Origin: Micromonospora sp. KC606
GTDB taxonomy: Bacteria > Actinomycetota > Actinomycetes > Mycobacteriales > Micromonosporaceae
Assembly (NCBI RefSeq): GCF_004348675.1
Contig: NZ_SMKN01000038.1
Coordinates: 1-33,411, forward strand
Direction of reading: 5' to 3'
Length of the DNA stretch: 33,411 nt
The translations under genes and the position numbers were made by a program. Below the pieces are notes generated by a model that did no database searches, was not told the DNA's origin, and was given only the letters and a program-made list of their open reading frames with translations. Below, piece after piece: positions 24,801 to 32,402 of this stretch. Each line of letters opens with the position of its first letter. Position 1 is the first letter of the stretch.

Positions 24801-25233
24801 CGGCCACGCCGCTCCGCGCCGCGCCGGAGGCGTACGAGACCAGCAGCGGCAGGTCGTCGCGGCGCGCGTCGTCGTAACCGGCGGAGATCAGCTCGGTGAC
24901 GTCGAAGAGCCGTCGGTCGACCCGGTTGGCCCGGATCAGCGCGACCGCGTCCTGGGGCACCACCGAGAGGCGGCCGCGCTCGCGGCGTACCAGGAATCGC
25001 AGCTTCTCCCGGCCGGGGCCGGGCTGGACGGCGGCCTTGCCGCCGGTGGTGACGGTGACCCGGTCGCCGGTCACCAGGGTGATGCTGTGCTTCCCGGTCG
25101 CGGTCGCCGCTGGTACGGGGGGCCGGGCGGTCGGGGAGCCGGCCGGCGCGGCGGCGGACGCGGCGGCCGGCGTGGTCACCGCCAGACCGATCGCGAGGCC
25201 GAGTGCGGCCGTCTTCCTTCTTCTGTGGTGCAA
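21880..25233 (-). CDS. Secreted S8 (subtilisin-like) serine peptidase, about 1117 aa
   Basis: The catalytic triad is visible: Asp in AVLDTGVDATHPDL (near 232), His in GHGTHVAATIAG (near 265) and Ser in SGTSMATPHVAGS (near 439), with the oxyanion Asn in AAGNDG (near 359). A signal peptide (HHRRRKTAALGLAIGLA, cleavage after an Ala-rich stretch) and a propeptide (HSITLVTGDRVTV) precede the domain. About 650 C-terminal residues are beta-rich and probably extracellular accessory modules. The start is TTG at 25233, seven bases after GAGGAGG; this places the basic signal-peptide n-region first. The ATG at 25275 would add 14 non-signal residues. It is probably an exported digestive protease. A palindrome 57 bases upstream suggests regulation. 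Confidence 0.9.
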   Translation of the reverse strand: MHHRRRKTAALGLAIGLAVTTPAAASAAAPAGSPTARPPVPAATATGKHSITLVTGDRVTVTTGGKAAVQPGPGREKLRFLVRRERGRLSVVPQDAVALIRANRVDRRLFDVTELISAGYDDARRDDLPLLVSYASGAARSGVAALPGTRVTRDLPAIGGASLTTGKSSVGAVWSTVTTGSSGARLGAAGGVERIWLDGRRQLTLDHTVPQIGAPAAWSAGLTGKGVTVAVLDTGVDATHPDLAGKVGEARNFSQVDDTRDTVGHGTHVAATIAGSGAASGGRYKGVAPDATLLDGKVCEDTGCSESAILAGMQWAAVDRRAAVINMSLGGWDSPEVDPLEEAVGTLTEQTGTLFVIAAGNDGTDGSVGSPASADAALAVGAVDRDDELADFSSRGPRVGDDALKPEITAPGVDVVAARSAHGQIGDPVGDRYVSLSGTSMATPHVAGSAALLAQRHPDWKAGQLKSTLMAAAKPHPAQTAYQQGAGRVDLTRAITQQVTTDPASVSFGRALWPHHDDEPVTRKVAWRNTGPAPVTLDLTVQASGPGGKAAPNGMFTLGTQRITVPAGGRAETTVTADTRLGDADGYWTGRILARSGTAVAVTPLAVHREVESYTVTIKHLGREGTPDGAGGSTLVGLAGFSMHDGYAPDGVAEVRVPKGRYGLNTVFVEPNPDGETAHLAQLSQPELVIDRDRELTVDVRRTKPVTMTVPQADAQLGLAGVNADFRADNGDSYSFSLLADSFDNLATGQLGDTVSADRFVSSIDGQWAERGGKHSPYLYALSEAFPGRLPTGFVRNYRQADLATVKHIFRDIYPGLQAERLVFADNGYNTGGWAMVLPTDVPGERVEHYSVNRMRWTSELFFGTPSPDGPWLEFQAGLTSPATAHKIRRTVHETWGAAPLGPSTLPKRWIFPSVGRAGDTILAMVPLFSDAAGHVGGSVTDKARTALWRNGKLVGETTDVGYGEFEVPAAAADYKLTVSATRSLTDLSTAVESTWTFRSKHAAGADAVALPVSAIRFRPRLAADNSAPAGQTLTIPIDVRRQDGAGTARVKSLTVDASFDGGKTWVKAGVVQVPRHGWSAVVKHPATTGHVSLRATAQDTDGNTVTTRIIQAYRLK

Positions 25234-25289
25234 CGGATCCTCCTCGTCGAGCGTCACTACAACAGGGAGTCGCATTGACGAGGCTCAGA

Positions 25290-25310
25290 ATTACATACCG
25301 AGTATGTAAT
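25290..25310. promoter_or_regulatory. Perfect 9-bp-arm palindrome upstream of the subtilisin gene
   Basis: ATTACATAC-CGA-GTATGTAAT, centred about 67 bases before the TTG start. The AT-rich arms stand out in GC-rich DNA. The inner 13 bases match the 19401-19413 dyad at 12 positions. It probably overlaps the subtilisin promoter and is a good repressor-site candidate; the regulator is unknown. Confidence 0.6.
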
Positions 25311-25396
25311 GTGAAGGCCGGAAAATGACGGTCTTCGGACAAAGTGGAGACCTGTCCGTGAGGGTCGCCGTCGACAGCCCCATCCGGGGCGGACCG

Positions 25397-26044
25397 TCAC
25401 CCGGGCAAGGAGTCGGCGAGGCGCACCACCAGGTCGGCCCGGTCGGCGGTGCTGGTCACCAGGGCGGCGTTCGCCTCGTCGCTGCCGTGCGCCCAGGCCG
25501 CCGCGTCGGCCGGCGACCGCCCGTACGCCTCGTGCCGGGCGACCAGCCGACGCAGCCGCAGCCGCGCGTCCAGGTCGAGGAACCAGACCTCGTGCAGCAG
25601 CGTCCGGACCTCGTCCCACGGCGGGTTGGTGAGCAGCAGGTAGTTGCCCTCGGTCACCACCAGCCGGACTGCGGGCGGCACCTCGATCGCACCGGCGACC
25701 GGCTCCTCGATGTCCCGCCGGAACGCCGGCGCCCAGACCGCGCTCGGCTCCTTGCGCCGCAACCGGCGCAGCAGCGAGACGTACCCGTTGGCGTCGAAGG
25801 TGTCGGCGGCGCCCTTGCGGTCGGCCCGGCCCAACCGTTCCAACGCCGCCTGCGCCAGGTGGAAGCCGTCCATCGGGACCAGCCGGGCCGCCGGGCCGAC
25901 CGCCGCCACGATCCGCTCGGCGAGGGTCGACTTCCCGGCGCCGGGCGCGCCGGCGATGCCGAGCAGCTGCCGCGGCCCGGCCTCGGCCAGGGCACGCGCC
26001 CGGGCCACCAGGTCGTCGAGTGGGAACACGGACGCCTCGGGCAT
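25397..26044 (-). CDS. P-loop nucleoside/sugar kinase-like protein (YggC/uridine-kinase type)
   Basis: A 215-aa protein with Walker A GAPGAGKST (32-40), the MDGFHL motif near residue 58 and VTEGNYLLL. These are typical of the uridine kinase/phosphoribulokinase-like group annotated as nucleoside kinases or YggC/FrcK fructose kinases. It should phosphorylate a small hydroxylated substrate using ATP; the substrate cannot be read from sequence. The ATG overlaps the SIMPL stop codon by one base (TGATG), so it is translated as the last gene of the tyrA-SIMPL-kinase unit. Confidence 0.85.
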   Translation of the reverse strand: MPEASVFPLDDLVARARALAEAGPRQLLGIAGAPGAGKSTLAERIVAAVGPAARLVPMDGFHLAQAALERLGRADRKGAADTFDANGYVSLLRRLRRKEPSAVWAPAFRRDIEEPVAGAIEVPPAVRLVVTEGNYLLLTNPPWDEVRTLLHEVWFLDLDARLRLRRLVARHEAYGRSPADAAAWAHGSDEANAALVTSTADRADLVVRLADSLPG

Positions 26045-26682
26045 CAGCTCAGGACCGGCTCGCTGATGGTGAACCGGGCCCGCACCAGGGCGTGCACCGG
26101 CTGCGGCTGCGGGTCCAGCTCCAGCTCGGGTGGGCCGCCGCCGGCGGCGCGGGCGAACATCGCCCCACCGCCCGCCGCGCCGAACCCCTCGTCGGTGTCG
26201 GACAGTTCGCGCAGCGCGGTCACCCGGGCGCCCAGCGCCTCCGCGTACTCCCGGGCCCGGCGCAACGCGTCGGCGATTGCCGCGTGCCGGGCCTCCCGGT
26301 ACACCGGGCTGTCCGGCCGCAGCGACCACCAGGGCCCGGCGATCTCGACCTGCTCCTGCTCGGCCAGGCGCAGCATCAGTTCCGCGAGGAGGGTGAAGTC
26401 GGTCATCGTGACCGTGGTGGTGACGCTGCCGTGGTGGCCGACCACCCGCTCGCCGGACCGGTTCGTCTCGGGGCGCACCCGCAGTTCGCCGGTCTCCCGG
26501 CGGTCGATCGCCCGGTCGTGCTCGTCGAGCAGCACGCGGACGGCGGCGGCACGCTCGGCGAGCCGGGCCAGAGTGGCCTCGCGGTTACGCTCCCGCGCCG
26601 TCGCGGTCACCCGGAACCGGGCCAGCTCCGGCGCGACCTCCCGGTACGCCTCACCGCGCACCGCCACGACCGGTCCGTCCAT
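26044..26682 (-). CDS. SIMPL-domain (DUF541) protein
   Basis: A 212-aa protein matching the SIMPL/DUF541 pattern: VRGEAYREVAPELARFRVTATARERN, repeated beta strands, a middle helix REARHAAIADALRRAREYAEALGA, and a final PQPQPVHALVRARFTISEPV. Many SIMPL proteins are exported; this one has no signal peptide or membrane helix and should be cytoplasmic. Function is poorly known in the family. The ATG at 26682 has GAGGGG just before it. It lies eight bases downstream of the tyrA stop and overlaps the kinase gene. Confidence 0.85.
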   Translation of the reverse strand: MDGPVVAVRGEAYREVAPELARFRVTATARERNREATLARLAERAAAVRVLLDEHDRAIDRRETGELRVRPETNRSGERVVGHHGSVTTTVTMTDFTLLAELMLRLAEQEQVEIAGPWWSLRPDSPVYREARHAAIADALRRAREYAEALGARVTALRELSDTDEGFGAAGGGAMFARAAGGGPPELELDPQPQPVHALVRARFTISEPVLS

Positions 26683-26690
26683 CACGCCCC

Positions 26691-27737
26691 TCACCCTATC
26701 GGTGGGACAGGCCGGTCGCCCGATTCCACGGCCAACCGGCGGCCCGCGTACTCGACTCCGTCTGCGGTCGTCCGGCACCCGTGCAGGTGCCCACCGGCCG
26801 CGCCCAGCTCGTGCAGGAAACGCAGCTCCTCGTCGGAGCCGGCGAGCGGAAAGCGGCGGCGCACCTCGGCGGTCGGCCGGGCGGCCAGCGCGGACCGGGC
26901 GGCCTGCCCCTCGGCGTACCGCGCGGTCAACGTGGCCCGGTCGCCGGCGCGCAGCGCGCCGGCCAACTCGTCGAGGACGGCGGTCACCGAGGCCAGCGCG
27001 ACCAGCACCTCGGCCCGGTTGCCGAGCAACATGTTCGCCGTACGCGCCGGCGGCGTGCCGGCGACCCGGCTGCCGTCGCGGAAACTGCCGGCCGCCAACG
27101 ACAGCACCGCGTCACGCAGCGGCGAGCGTTCGGCCGCGCCGGCCAGCGCCCCGGCGAGCAGGTGCGGCACGTGCGAGGCGAGCGCGACGACGGCGTCGTG
27201 CCGGTCGGCCGCCAACGGCACCACCCGGGCGGCGAAGACCTCCACCAGCAACGCGGCGAGCCGGCGGAACGCGGCCAGGCCAGGCCCGGGCGACGGGCAG
27301 AGCACCCAGGCGGCGGCGTCGAAGAGCTCCGGCTGAGCCGCGGTGAGACCAGCCCGGTCGGTGCCGGCCATCGGGTGACCGGGGACGAACCGGTGGGTCA
27401 ACCCCCGCTCGGCGGCGAACGCCGCCAGCTCCGCCTTGGTGCTCCCGACGTCGGTCAGCAGGCAGCCGTCCGGGGTGACCGACGCCACCTCCAGCAGCGT
27501 GCCGGGCAGGGTGGGCAGCGGCCCGCAGAGGAAGACCACGTCCCGGTCGGCCACCGCCTCGACCAGCCGGTCCGGTGCGGGTACGCCGGCCTGCCGGGCC
27601 TGCCGCCGGGTCGCCTCGTCCGGGTCCCAGCCGGCCACGTCGATGCCGGCGGCACGCAGCCGGAACAGCACGGACCCGCCGATCAGGCCGGTGCCGACCA
27701 CCGCCGCCCGCACCCGCGCGCCGGCCCTGCCCACCAT
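26691..27737 (-). CDS. tyrA: Prephenate dehydrogenase
   Basis: A 348-aa protein. The N-terminal NAD(P)-binding fold has AAVVGTGLIGGSVL near residue 12 and WDPD at the end of the second strand. LTDVGSTKAEL and GHPMAGTDRAG form the substrate/catalytic region, with the catalytic His in GHPMAG. The helical C-terminal domain includes ASHVPHLLAGAL. It oxidatively decarboxylates prephenate to 4-hydroxyphenylpyruvate for tyrosine. No ACT domain is obvious; the C-terminus ends soon after the helical domain. The start ATG is at 27737 with GAGG upstream; a longer open frame to 27911 is Arg/Gly/Pro-rich and not conserved. First gene of a three-gene unit. Confidence 0.92.
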   Translation of the reverse strand: MVGRAGARVRAAVVGTGLIGGSVLFRLRAAGIDVAGWDPDEATRRQARQAGVPAPDRLVEAVADRDVVFLCGPLPTLPGTLLEVASVTPDGCLLTDVGSTKAELAAFAAERGLTHRFVPGHPMAGTDRAGLTAAQPELFDAAAWVLCPSPGPGLAAFRRLAALLVEVFAARVVPLAADRHDAVVALASHVPHLLAGALAGAAERSPLRDAVLSLAAGSFRDGSRVAGTPPARTANMLLGNRAEVLVALASVTAVLDELAGALRAGDRATLTARYAEGQAARSALAARPTAEVRRRFPLAGSDEELRFLHELGAAGGHLHGCRTTADGVEYAGRRLAVESGDRPVPPIG

Positions 27738-27829
27738 CCGCACACCTCGCCGTCCCGCTCGGGCGCGGGGCCGACGGCCCCGACCAGGTCCCGGCCGAGG
27801 ATAACGCCCCGGCCCGACCGGTACGCCGG

Positions 27830-28801
27830 TCAGCCCTCGGCGGCCATGGCCTCGTCCCGCCACGCCAGAAACGGGATCACCGGATTCCGGTTGATGTACT
27901 GCCAGGGCCACTCGGTCACCTGGTCGCCGATCACCTCGAACTGGCCGGCGGCGGAGGGCAGGTCCCCGACCTTGGCGAAGCCCATCGCGAAGGTGTTGTG
28001 CACGCTCGCCCAGCCTGGTCGAGGCCGGTAGTCCGGGTGCCGCACCGAGTGGTCGGCGGCGGCGTTCAACTCGGCGCGCACCGCGTCGTCGTCCAGGTAC
28101 TCGTCGTCCTCACCCTCGGGCAGGTCCAGCCACTGTTCGAGATGTGCGACGACGACCAGGTGCCCGAGCGCCGAGCCGGCCGGCGACTTGGTTACCGCCT
28201 CCCGGGCGAACTCGAACATCTGCTCGTGGCTGCCGAACCACTTGCGGCACCGGAACTGGAGCATCTGCTCGTGGGCGATCCGGTGGGTGGGGTGCCGGGC
28301 GACGACCTCCGCGAAGCGTCGGGTGGCCTCGTCGGGCTCCACCTGCCGACCGCGCGCCGAGGTGACCAGGAAGGTCCGGGCGGTGGTGTCGTCCGGGTCC
28401 CGGTCGACCACCTCGTCCAGGCAGTTCTCGGCCAACCGCAGCCGCCGCCAGAACTCCTTGAACTGCTCCTGGCTGACCTGGGAGGCCCGGGCGGCGGTCC
28501 GCGCCTCCCAGGCCCAGTAGACGGCGTGCGCCCCGCGCACCAGCGTCGGCAGGGACGACCGGGGTTCGGCGTCGACCCACTCGCCGATCCAGTCCTGAAG
28601 GCCGTCAACGCCGGCCAGGGCCGACACGTAGAAGGCGTGGTCGTCCGGGTCGGTGACCGGGGTGAGCAGGTCGCGGACGGCGGCCCAGTCGCGCCGCGCG
28701 CCGGCCTCCCGCAGGGCCCGCGCGGTCGGATCACCCTCCGCCGGGTCCACCAGCAACCCGGGTACGCCCGGTGAGGTCGCCTTGCGCCGGAATGGCCACA
28801 T
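27830..28801 (-). CDS. Hypothetical protein, 323 aa, TPR-like helical
   Basis: I cannot name the family with confidence; it resembles actinobacterial uncharacterised proteins (possibly DUF4034). The protein begins MWPFRRKATSPG. Helical repeat-like segments follow, with conserved-looking stretches such as RGAHAVYWAWEARTAARASQVS, HEQMLQFRCRKWFGSHEQMFEFAREA and PLPEG-like acidic turns, in the style of tetratricopeptide arrays. No signal peptide. The ATG at 28801 follows GAGGAGAAG; upstream in-frame sequence is not conserved. Divergent from the M48 peptidase gene, 92 bases upstream of tyrA on the same strand. Confidence 0.8.
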   Translation of the reverse strand: MWPFRRKATSPGVPGLLVDPAEGDPTARALREAGARRDWAAVRDLLTPVTDPDDHAFYVSALAGVDGLQDWIGEWVDAEPRSSLPTLVRGAHAVYWAWEARTAARASQVSQEQFKEFWRRLRLAENCLDEVVDRDPDDTTARTFLVTSARGRQVEPDEATRRFAEVVARHPTHRIAHEQMLQFRCRKWFGSHEQMFEFAREAVTKSPAGSALGHLVVVAHLEQWLDLPEGEDDEYLDDDAVRAELNAAADHSVRHPDYRPRPGWASVHNTFAMGFAKVGDLPSAAGQFEVIGDQVTEWPWQYINRNPVIPFLAWRDEAMAAEG

Positions 28802-28873
28802 CGCGCTTCTCCTCTTCCCCGTGATGTCGTCGCAAGATCGTAGGGGCGGCGCGTCGGCCGAACCGGAAGGGGG

Positions 28874-28902
28874 TTGTCCACGCGGGGTCCACGTCATACG
28901 TT
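28874..28902 (+). promoter_or_regulatory. Candidate promoter TTGTCC-N17-TACGTT for the M48 gene
   Basis: TTGTCC (28874-28879) and TACGTT (28897-28902) are 17 bases apart, with the ATG 53 bases downstream. This is the best sigma-70-like match I see in the window. Confidence 0.5.
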
Positions 28903-28954
28903 CCCCAGCGCCGCCCGCCGCCGAGGTGGGCTTCTCACGGGGAAGGAAAAAGTC

Positions 28955-30796
28955 ATGGCCGCGACGTACCGGGCGCTCGCCTCGGTGGTCATGTTGATCG
29001 GTTTCTACGTCGTCGCGCTGCTCCAGCTCGCCGCCGTTGTCGCGCTCGGCATCTGGCTGGCCGACCACACCAGCGGCCTGCTGGCCGGCAAACTACTGCT
29101 GCCGCTGGTCATCGCGCTCGGCGCGGTGGCGGTGGGGCTCTGGCGGGCGATCCGCACAAAGAACGAGCCGCCGCCCGGCCTGGTCCTCGACGACCGGGCG
29201 GCGCCGGCGCTCTGGGCGACCGTGCGCGAGCTGGCCACCGCGGTCGGCACCCGGGCGCCGGACGAGATCCGGCTGGTGCCCGAGGTGAACGCGGCGGTCG
29301 GCGAGCAGAGCCGCCTGCTCGGCCTGGTCGGCGGCCGGCGCATCCTCTACGTGGGCCTGCCGCTGCTGTACGGAATGCGGGTCGACCAGTTCCGCTCGGT
29401 GCTCGCACACGAGCTGGGCCACTACTCCGGCCAGCACACCCGGCTCGGCGGCGTGGCGTACCGGGGTCGGCTGGCGATCGAGGAGACCATCTCGCGGATC
29501 AGCCCGCGCAACCCGATCGGGCTGGTCTTCAAGGGCTACTCGAAGCTCTACCTGATGGTCGACAACGCCGCGTCCCGCCGGCAGGAGCTGGAGGCGGACC
29601 GTTCGTCGGTGCGACTCGCCGGGCACGAGGCGGCAACGTCCGCGCTGCGTGCCCTTCCGGCCCTCGACGCCGCCTGGAGCTTCTACCTGAGCCGGTACGT
29701 GGAGAGCGGCTGGGCCGCCGACCTCGCCCCGGACGACCTGTTCGGCGGCTTCGGGCAGCTGCTGGAGGCCCGGCGGGAGGAGATCGACCGGCTGCGGGAG
29801 GAGACGCCCGACCCGGAGCCGTCGCGGTGGGACACCCACCCGCCGATCGGGGTCCGCATCGCCGCCATGACCGACGTGCCGGCCGGGGCGGGCACTCCGG
29901 ACGACCGGCCCGCGGCGGTCCTCCTCACCGACATCGGCGCGGCCGGCCGGCGGCTCCAGGAGGTCGTGGTCGACCACGGCAGCCGCCAGGCGCTTCCCTG
30001 GGCCGAGTTCACCCACGCCGCGATCGCCGCCCAGGTGCAGCGCCGGGCTGACGGCATCTACCGCGCGGCCGGCCGGTTCACCGGGGTGGCCGAGCCGGGC
30101 CTGCCGACCGTGCTGGACCTTGTTCGGGTGGGGCGGCTCGGGGAGTTCGCCGAGCAGTTCTTCGGCGACGCCACCCGCAAGGAGGCGGCGGCCCGCTTCG
30201 CCGGGCCGATGCAGACCCTGCTGGACAACGCGGCGGCCCGGTCCGGCCGGGCCCGCTGGCAGCTGTCGTGGAGCGGGCCGGCGCAGTTCGTCGGCCCGGA
30301 CGGCGAGCCGTGGGATCTCGCCGAGATCGCCAAGCTGGCGGTCTCCCCACAGACCCTCGACGAGGCGTTGGCCCGGCTGGCCGAGCGGGGCGTCGACCCG
30401 ACCACAGCGACCGTGGTGCAGCGCCGGGCCACCGCCGGCAACGCGGGCCTGATCGGCGCGCTGGCCAACATCAAGGTCGACGGCCGGGAGCACGACGTGC
30501 TGGTGCTGGACCGGGGGCTGGTCCTGGTCCCCGACCCGGGCAAGGCGAGCCAGGGCGAGAAGCGGCTCCGGGAGCTGGTCGCCGGGGCTCCGGTCAGCGA
30601 GCTGGCGGCCCGACACCCGTTCCTGCCGTACGAGGAGATCACCTCCGTCGAGGTGCGCCGGCCGGTGCCGCTGAAGGCCGAGTTGACCCTGCACGACGGC
30701 CGGGTGGTGGCCGTGCAGGAGCTCTACTCCAGCGAGCTGCTGGAGAAGAAGAGCCGGGACACCCTGCTCGAGGTCTTCGCGAGGATCAACGACTGA
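28955..30796 (+). CDS. M48 family membrane zinc metallopeptidase
   Basis: A 613-aa protein. Two N-terminal membrane helices (about 8-36 and 43-65) are followed by a gluzincin domain. H152-E153-x2-H156 in LAHELGHYSGQH binds zinc, and the ExxxD motif starting at E211 (ELEAD) gives the third ligand. This is the HtpX/Ste24-type membrane-protease pattern. WDTHPPIGVRIAAM, typical of M48 domain ends, lies near residue 290. The final 300 residues are an uncharacterised extension and probably cytoplasmic. A likely role is membrane-protein quality control. The ATG follows GGGGAAGGAAAAAGTC. An inverted repeat after the stop separates it from convergent dapC. Confidence 0.9.
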   Translation: MAATYRALASVVMLIGFYVVALLQLAAVVALGIWLADHTSGLLAGKLLLPLVIALGAVAVGLWRAIRTKNEPPPGLVLDDRAAPALWATVRELATAVGTRAPDEIRLVPEVNAAVGEQSRLLGLVGGRRILYVGLPLLYGMRVDQFRSVLAHELGHYSGQHTRLGGVAYRGRLAIEETISRISPRNPIGLVFKGYSKLYLMVDNAASRRQELEADRSSVRLAGHEAATSALRALPALDAAWSFYLSRYVESGWAADLAPDDLFGGFGQLLEARREEIDRLREETPDPEPSRWDTHPPIGVRIAAMTDVPAGAGTPDDRPAAVLLTDIGAAGRRLQEVVVDHGSRQALPWAEFTHAAIAAQVQRRADGIYRAAGRFTGVAEPGLPTVLDLVRVGRLGEFAEQFFGDATRKEAAARFAGPMQTLLDNAAARSGRARWQLSWSGPAQFVGPDGEPWDLAEIAKLAVSPQTLDEALARLAERGVDPTTATVVQRRATAGNAGLIGALANIKVDGREHDVLVLDRGLVLVPDPGKASQGEKRLRELVAGAPVSELAARHPFLPYEEITSVEVRRPVPLKAELTLHDGRVVAVQELYSSELLEKKSRDTLLEVFARIND

Positions 30797-30809
30797 CGCC
30801 GGACCGGTC

Positions 30810-30840
30810 GAGGCCCGCTCCCGGGAAGGGGGCGGGCCTC
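30810..30840. terminator. Bidirectional hairpin terminator between M48 and dapC
   Basis: GAGGCCCGCTCCC pairs with GGGGGCGGGCCTC (13 bp, one G-T) around five bases, lying 13 bases after the M48 stop and 44 bases beyond the dapC stop. CTTTC follows on the plus strand. Confidence 0.65.
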
Positions 30841-30884
30841 GGCACTTTCGTACGCCGGGCCGGGCGGCCGAAACCGGTCCGCGG

Positions 30885-32000
30885 TCAGGGTCGGGCGAGC
30901 CGGGCGGCGACCGCCGCGACGTGCGCGTCGGACTCGGTGAGCGCCGCCCGGACGTGCTGGGCGCCGGCCGGGCCGTAGAAGACACCGGCGGCGACCAGGA
31001 TGCCCCGGCGGGCCAGCCAGTCGACGGTCGTCCAGCAGTCCTCGCCGCGGGTCATCCACAGGTAGAGCCCGGCCTCGGAGTGCTCGACCGTGAAGCCCGC
31101 CCGGGTGAACGCGGCGAGCAGCGTCTCACGCCGGGCCCGGTAGCGTTCCCGCTGCTCGTCGGCGTGTGCCTGGTCGCCCAGCGCGGCCACCATGGCGGCC
31201 TGTACCGGTGCCGGCACGATCATGCCTGCGTGTTTACGGATCTTGAGCAGCTCGGCGACCAGCGCCGGGTCGCCGGCGACGAAACCGGCCCGGTAGCCGG
31301 CCAGGTTGGAGCGCTTGGACAGCGAGTGCACGGCCAGCACCGAGTCGTACGACCCGCCGCACACCTCGGGCGAGAGCACCGACACCGGCTCGGCGTCGGG
31401 CGTCCAGCCCAGCGGCAGGTAGCACTCGTCGCTGGCCACCACGGCACCGCGTTCGCGGGCCCAGTCGACCACCTTGCGCAGGTGCGCGGCGGGCAGCACC
31501 CGACCGGTCGGGTTGCCGGGCGAGTTGACCCAGACCAGGCGTACCCGTGAGGTCGGACCGACGGCGGTGAGCGAGTCGGCGCGGACGGTGGTGGCGCCGG
31601 TGAGCCGGGCCCCGTCCTCGTAGGTGGGGTACGCGATCGACGGCACCACCACGACCTCACCGGGGCCGACCCCGAGCAGGGTGGGCAGCCAGGCGACCAG
31701 TTCCTTGGAACCGATCGTCGGCAGCACGCCCAGCCCGTCGACACCGGCGCCGCAGGCCCGGGCCACCCAGGCGGCGATGGCGTCGCGCAGCGCCGGGGCA
31801 CCTGCGGTCAGCGGGTACCCCGGGGCGTCGGACGCGTCCGCCAGCGCCTGCCGGATCACCGCGGGCACCGGGTCGACCGGCGTACCCATCGAGAGGTTGA
31901 TCAGACCGTCCGGGTGCGCCGCGGCCAGGGTGGCCGCGGCGTCCAGCGTGTCCCAGGTGAACTCGGGCAGCCGTGCCGAGACCGGCGCGGGCCGGTTCAG
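30885..32000 (-). CDS. dapC: Succinyldiaminopimelate transaminase (actinobacterial DapC)
   Basis: A class I PLP aminotransferase of about 371 aa. It has LSMGTPVDPVP, NSPGNPTGRVL, SDECYLPLG and the Schiff-base lysine in HSLSKRSNLAGYRAGF (near residue 229). It aminates N-succinyl-2-amino-6-ketopimelate using glutamate, between DapD and DapE in the route. There is no ATG, GTG or TTG in frame near the conserved N-terminus (VSARLPEFTWDTL). The best start is CTG at 32000, which overlaps the ferredoxin TGA as CTGA with GGAG seven bases before. The ferredoxin-aminotransferase order is common in actinobacteria. The next in-frame ATG would remove about 37 conserved residues. Confidence 0.9.
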   Translation of the reverse strand: MNRPAPVSARLPEFTWDTLDAAATLAAAHPDGLINLSMGTPVDPVPAVIRQALADASDAPGYPLTAGAPALRDAIAAWVARACGAGVDGLGVLPTIGSKELVAWLPTLLGVGPGEVVVVPSIAYPTYEDGARLTGATTVRADSLTAVGPTSRVRLVWVNSPGNPTGRVLPAAHLRKVVDWARERGAVVASDECYLPLGWTPDAEPVSVLSPEVCGGSYDSVLAVHSLSKRSNLAGYRAGFVAGDPALVAELLKIRKHAGMIVPAPVQAAMVAALGDQAHADEQRERYRARRETLLAAFTRAGFTVEHSEAGLYLWMTRGEDCWTTVDWLARRGILVAAGVFYGPAGAQHVRAALTESDAHVAAVAARLARP

Positions 32001-32323
32001 TGGCCCTCTCCGCGCGGCGGCTGGGCGGCCACGAACGAGGCGTCCTTCTCCACCTTGCCAATCTTCGACGCGCCGCCCGGCGAGCCGAGGTCCTCGAAGA
32101 ACTCGTAGTTGGCCCCCGTGTAGTCCTTCCACTGCTCCGGGACGTCGTCCTCGTAGAAGATGGCTTCGACCGGGCAGACCGGCTCACAGGCACCACAGTC
32201 GACGCACTCGTCGGGGTGGATGTAGAGCATCCGGTTGCCCTCGTAAATGCAGTCGACCGGGCACTCCTCGATGCATGCCTTGTCGAGCACATCCACGCAC
32301 GGCTCGGCGATGATGTAGGTCAC
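31997..32323 (-). CDS. fdxA: 7Fe ferredoxin ([3Fe-4S][4Fe-4S])
   Basis: A 108-aa protein starting at GTG 32323 (MTYIIAEPCVDV), with GGAGAAG just upstream. Cysteines at 9, 17, 21, 25, 40, 43, 46 and 50 match the Azotobacter FdI layout shifted by one. By that match C9, C17 and C50 hold a 3Fe-4S cluster, C21, C40, C43 and C46 a 4Fe-4S cluster, and C25 is free. The C-terminal tail has PEQWKDYTGANYEFFEDLG, typical of actinobacterial FdxA/FdxC. It carries electrons, for example to cytochromes P450 or reductases. Its stop overlaps the dapC start. Divergent from the GNAT gene across 79 bases. Confidence 0.96.
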   Translation of the reverse strand: MTYIIAEPCVDVLDKACIEECPVDCIYEGNRMLYIHPDECVDCGACEPVCPVEAIFYEDDVPEQWKDYTGANYEFFEDLGSPGGASKIGKVEKDASFVAAQPPRGEGH

Positions 32324-32402
32324 CGGTCTTCTCCTCCGCAAGACTCGTCGCGATCACCCGCGACGCTAAGAGCCTAGTATCTCGCCGGGGAGGAGGTCGA
32401 TC

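Noticed and set aside
25234..25275. ATG start of the subtilisin at 25275
   Set aside because: It would place 14 acidic/hydrophobic residues ahead of the signal peptide, and the GAGGAGG lies just before the TTG at 25233.
21961..25278. 1105-codon plus-strand frame opposite the subtilisin
   Set aside because: It is an antisense shadow of a high-GC gene; the real triad motifs lie on the minus strand.
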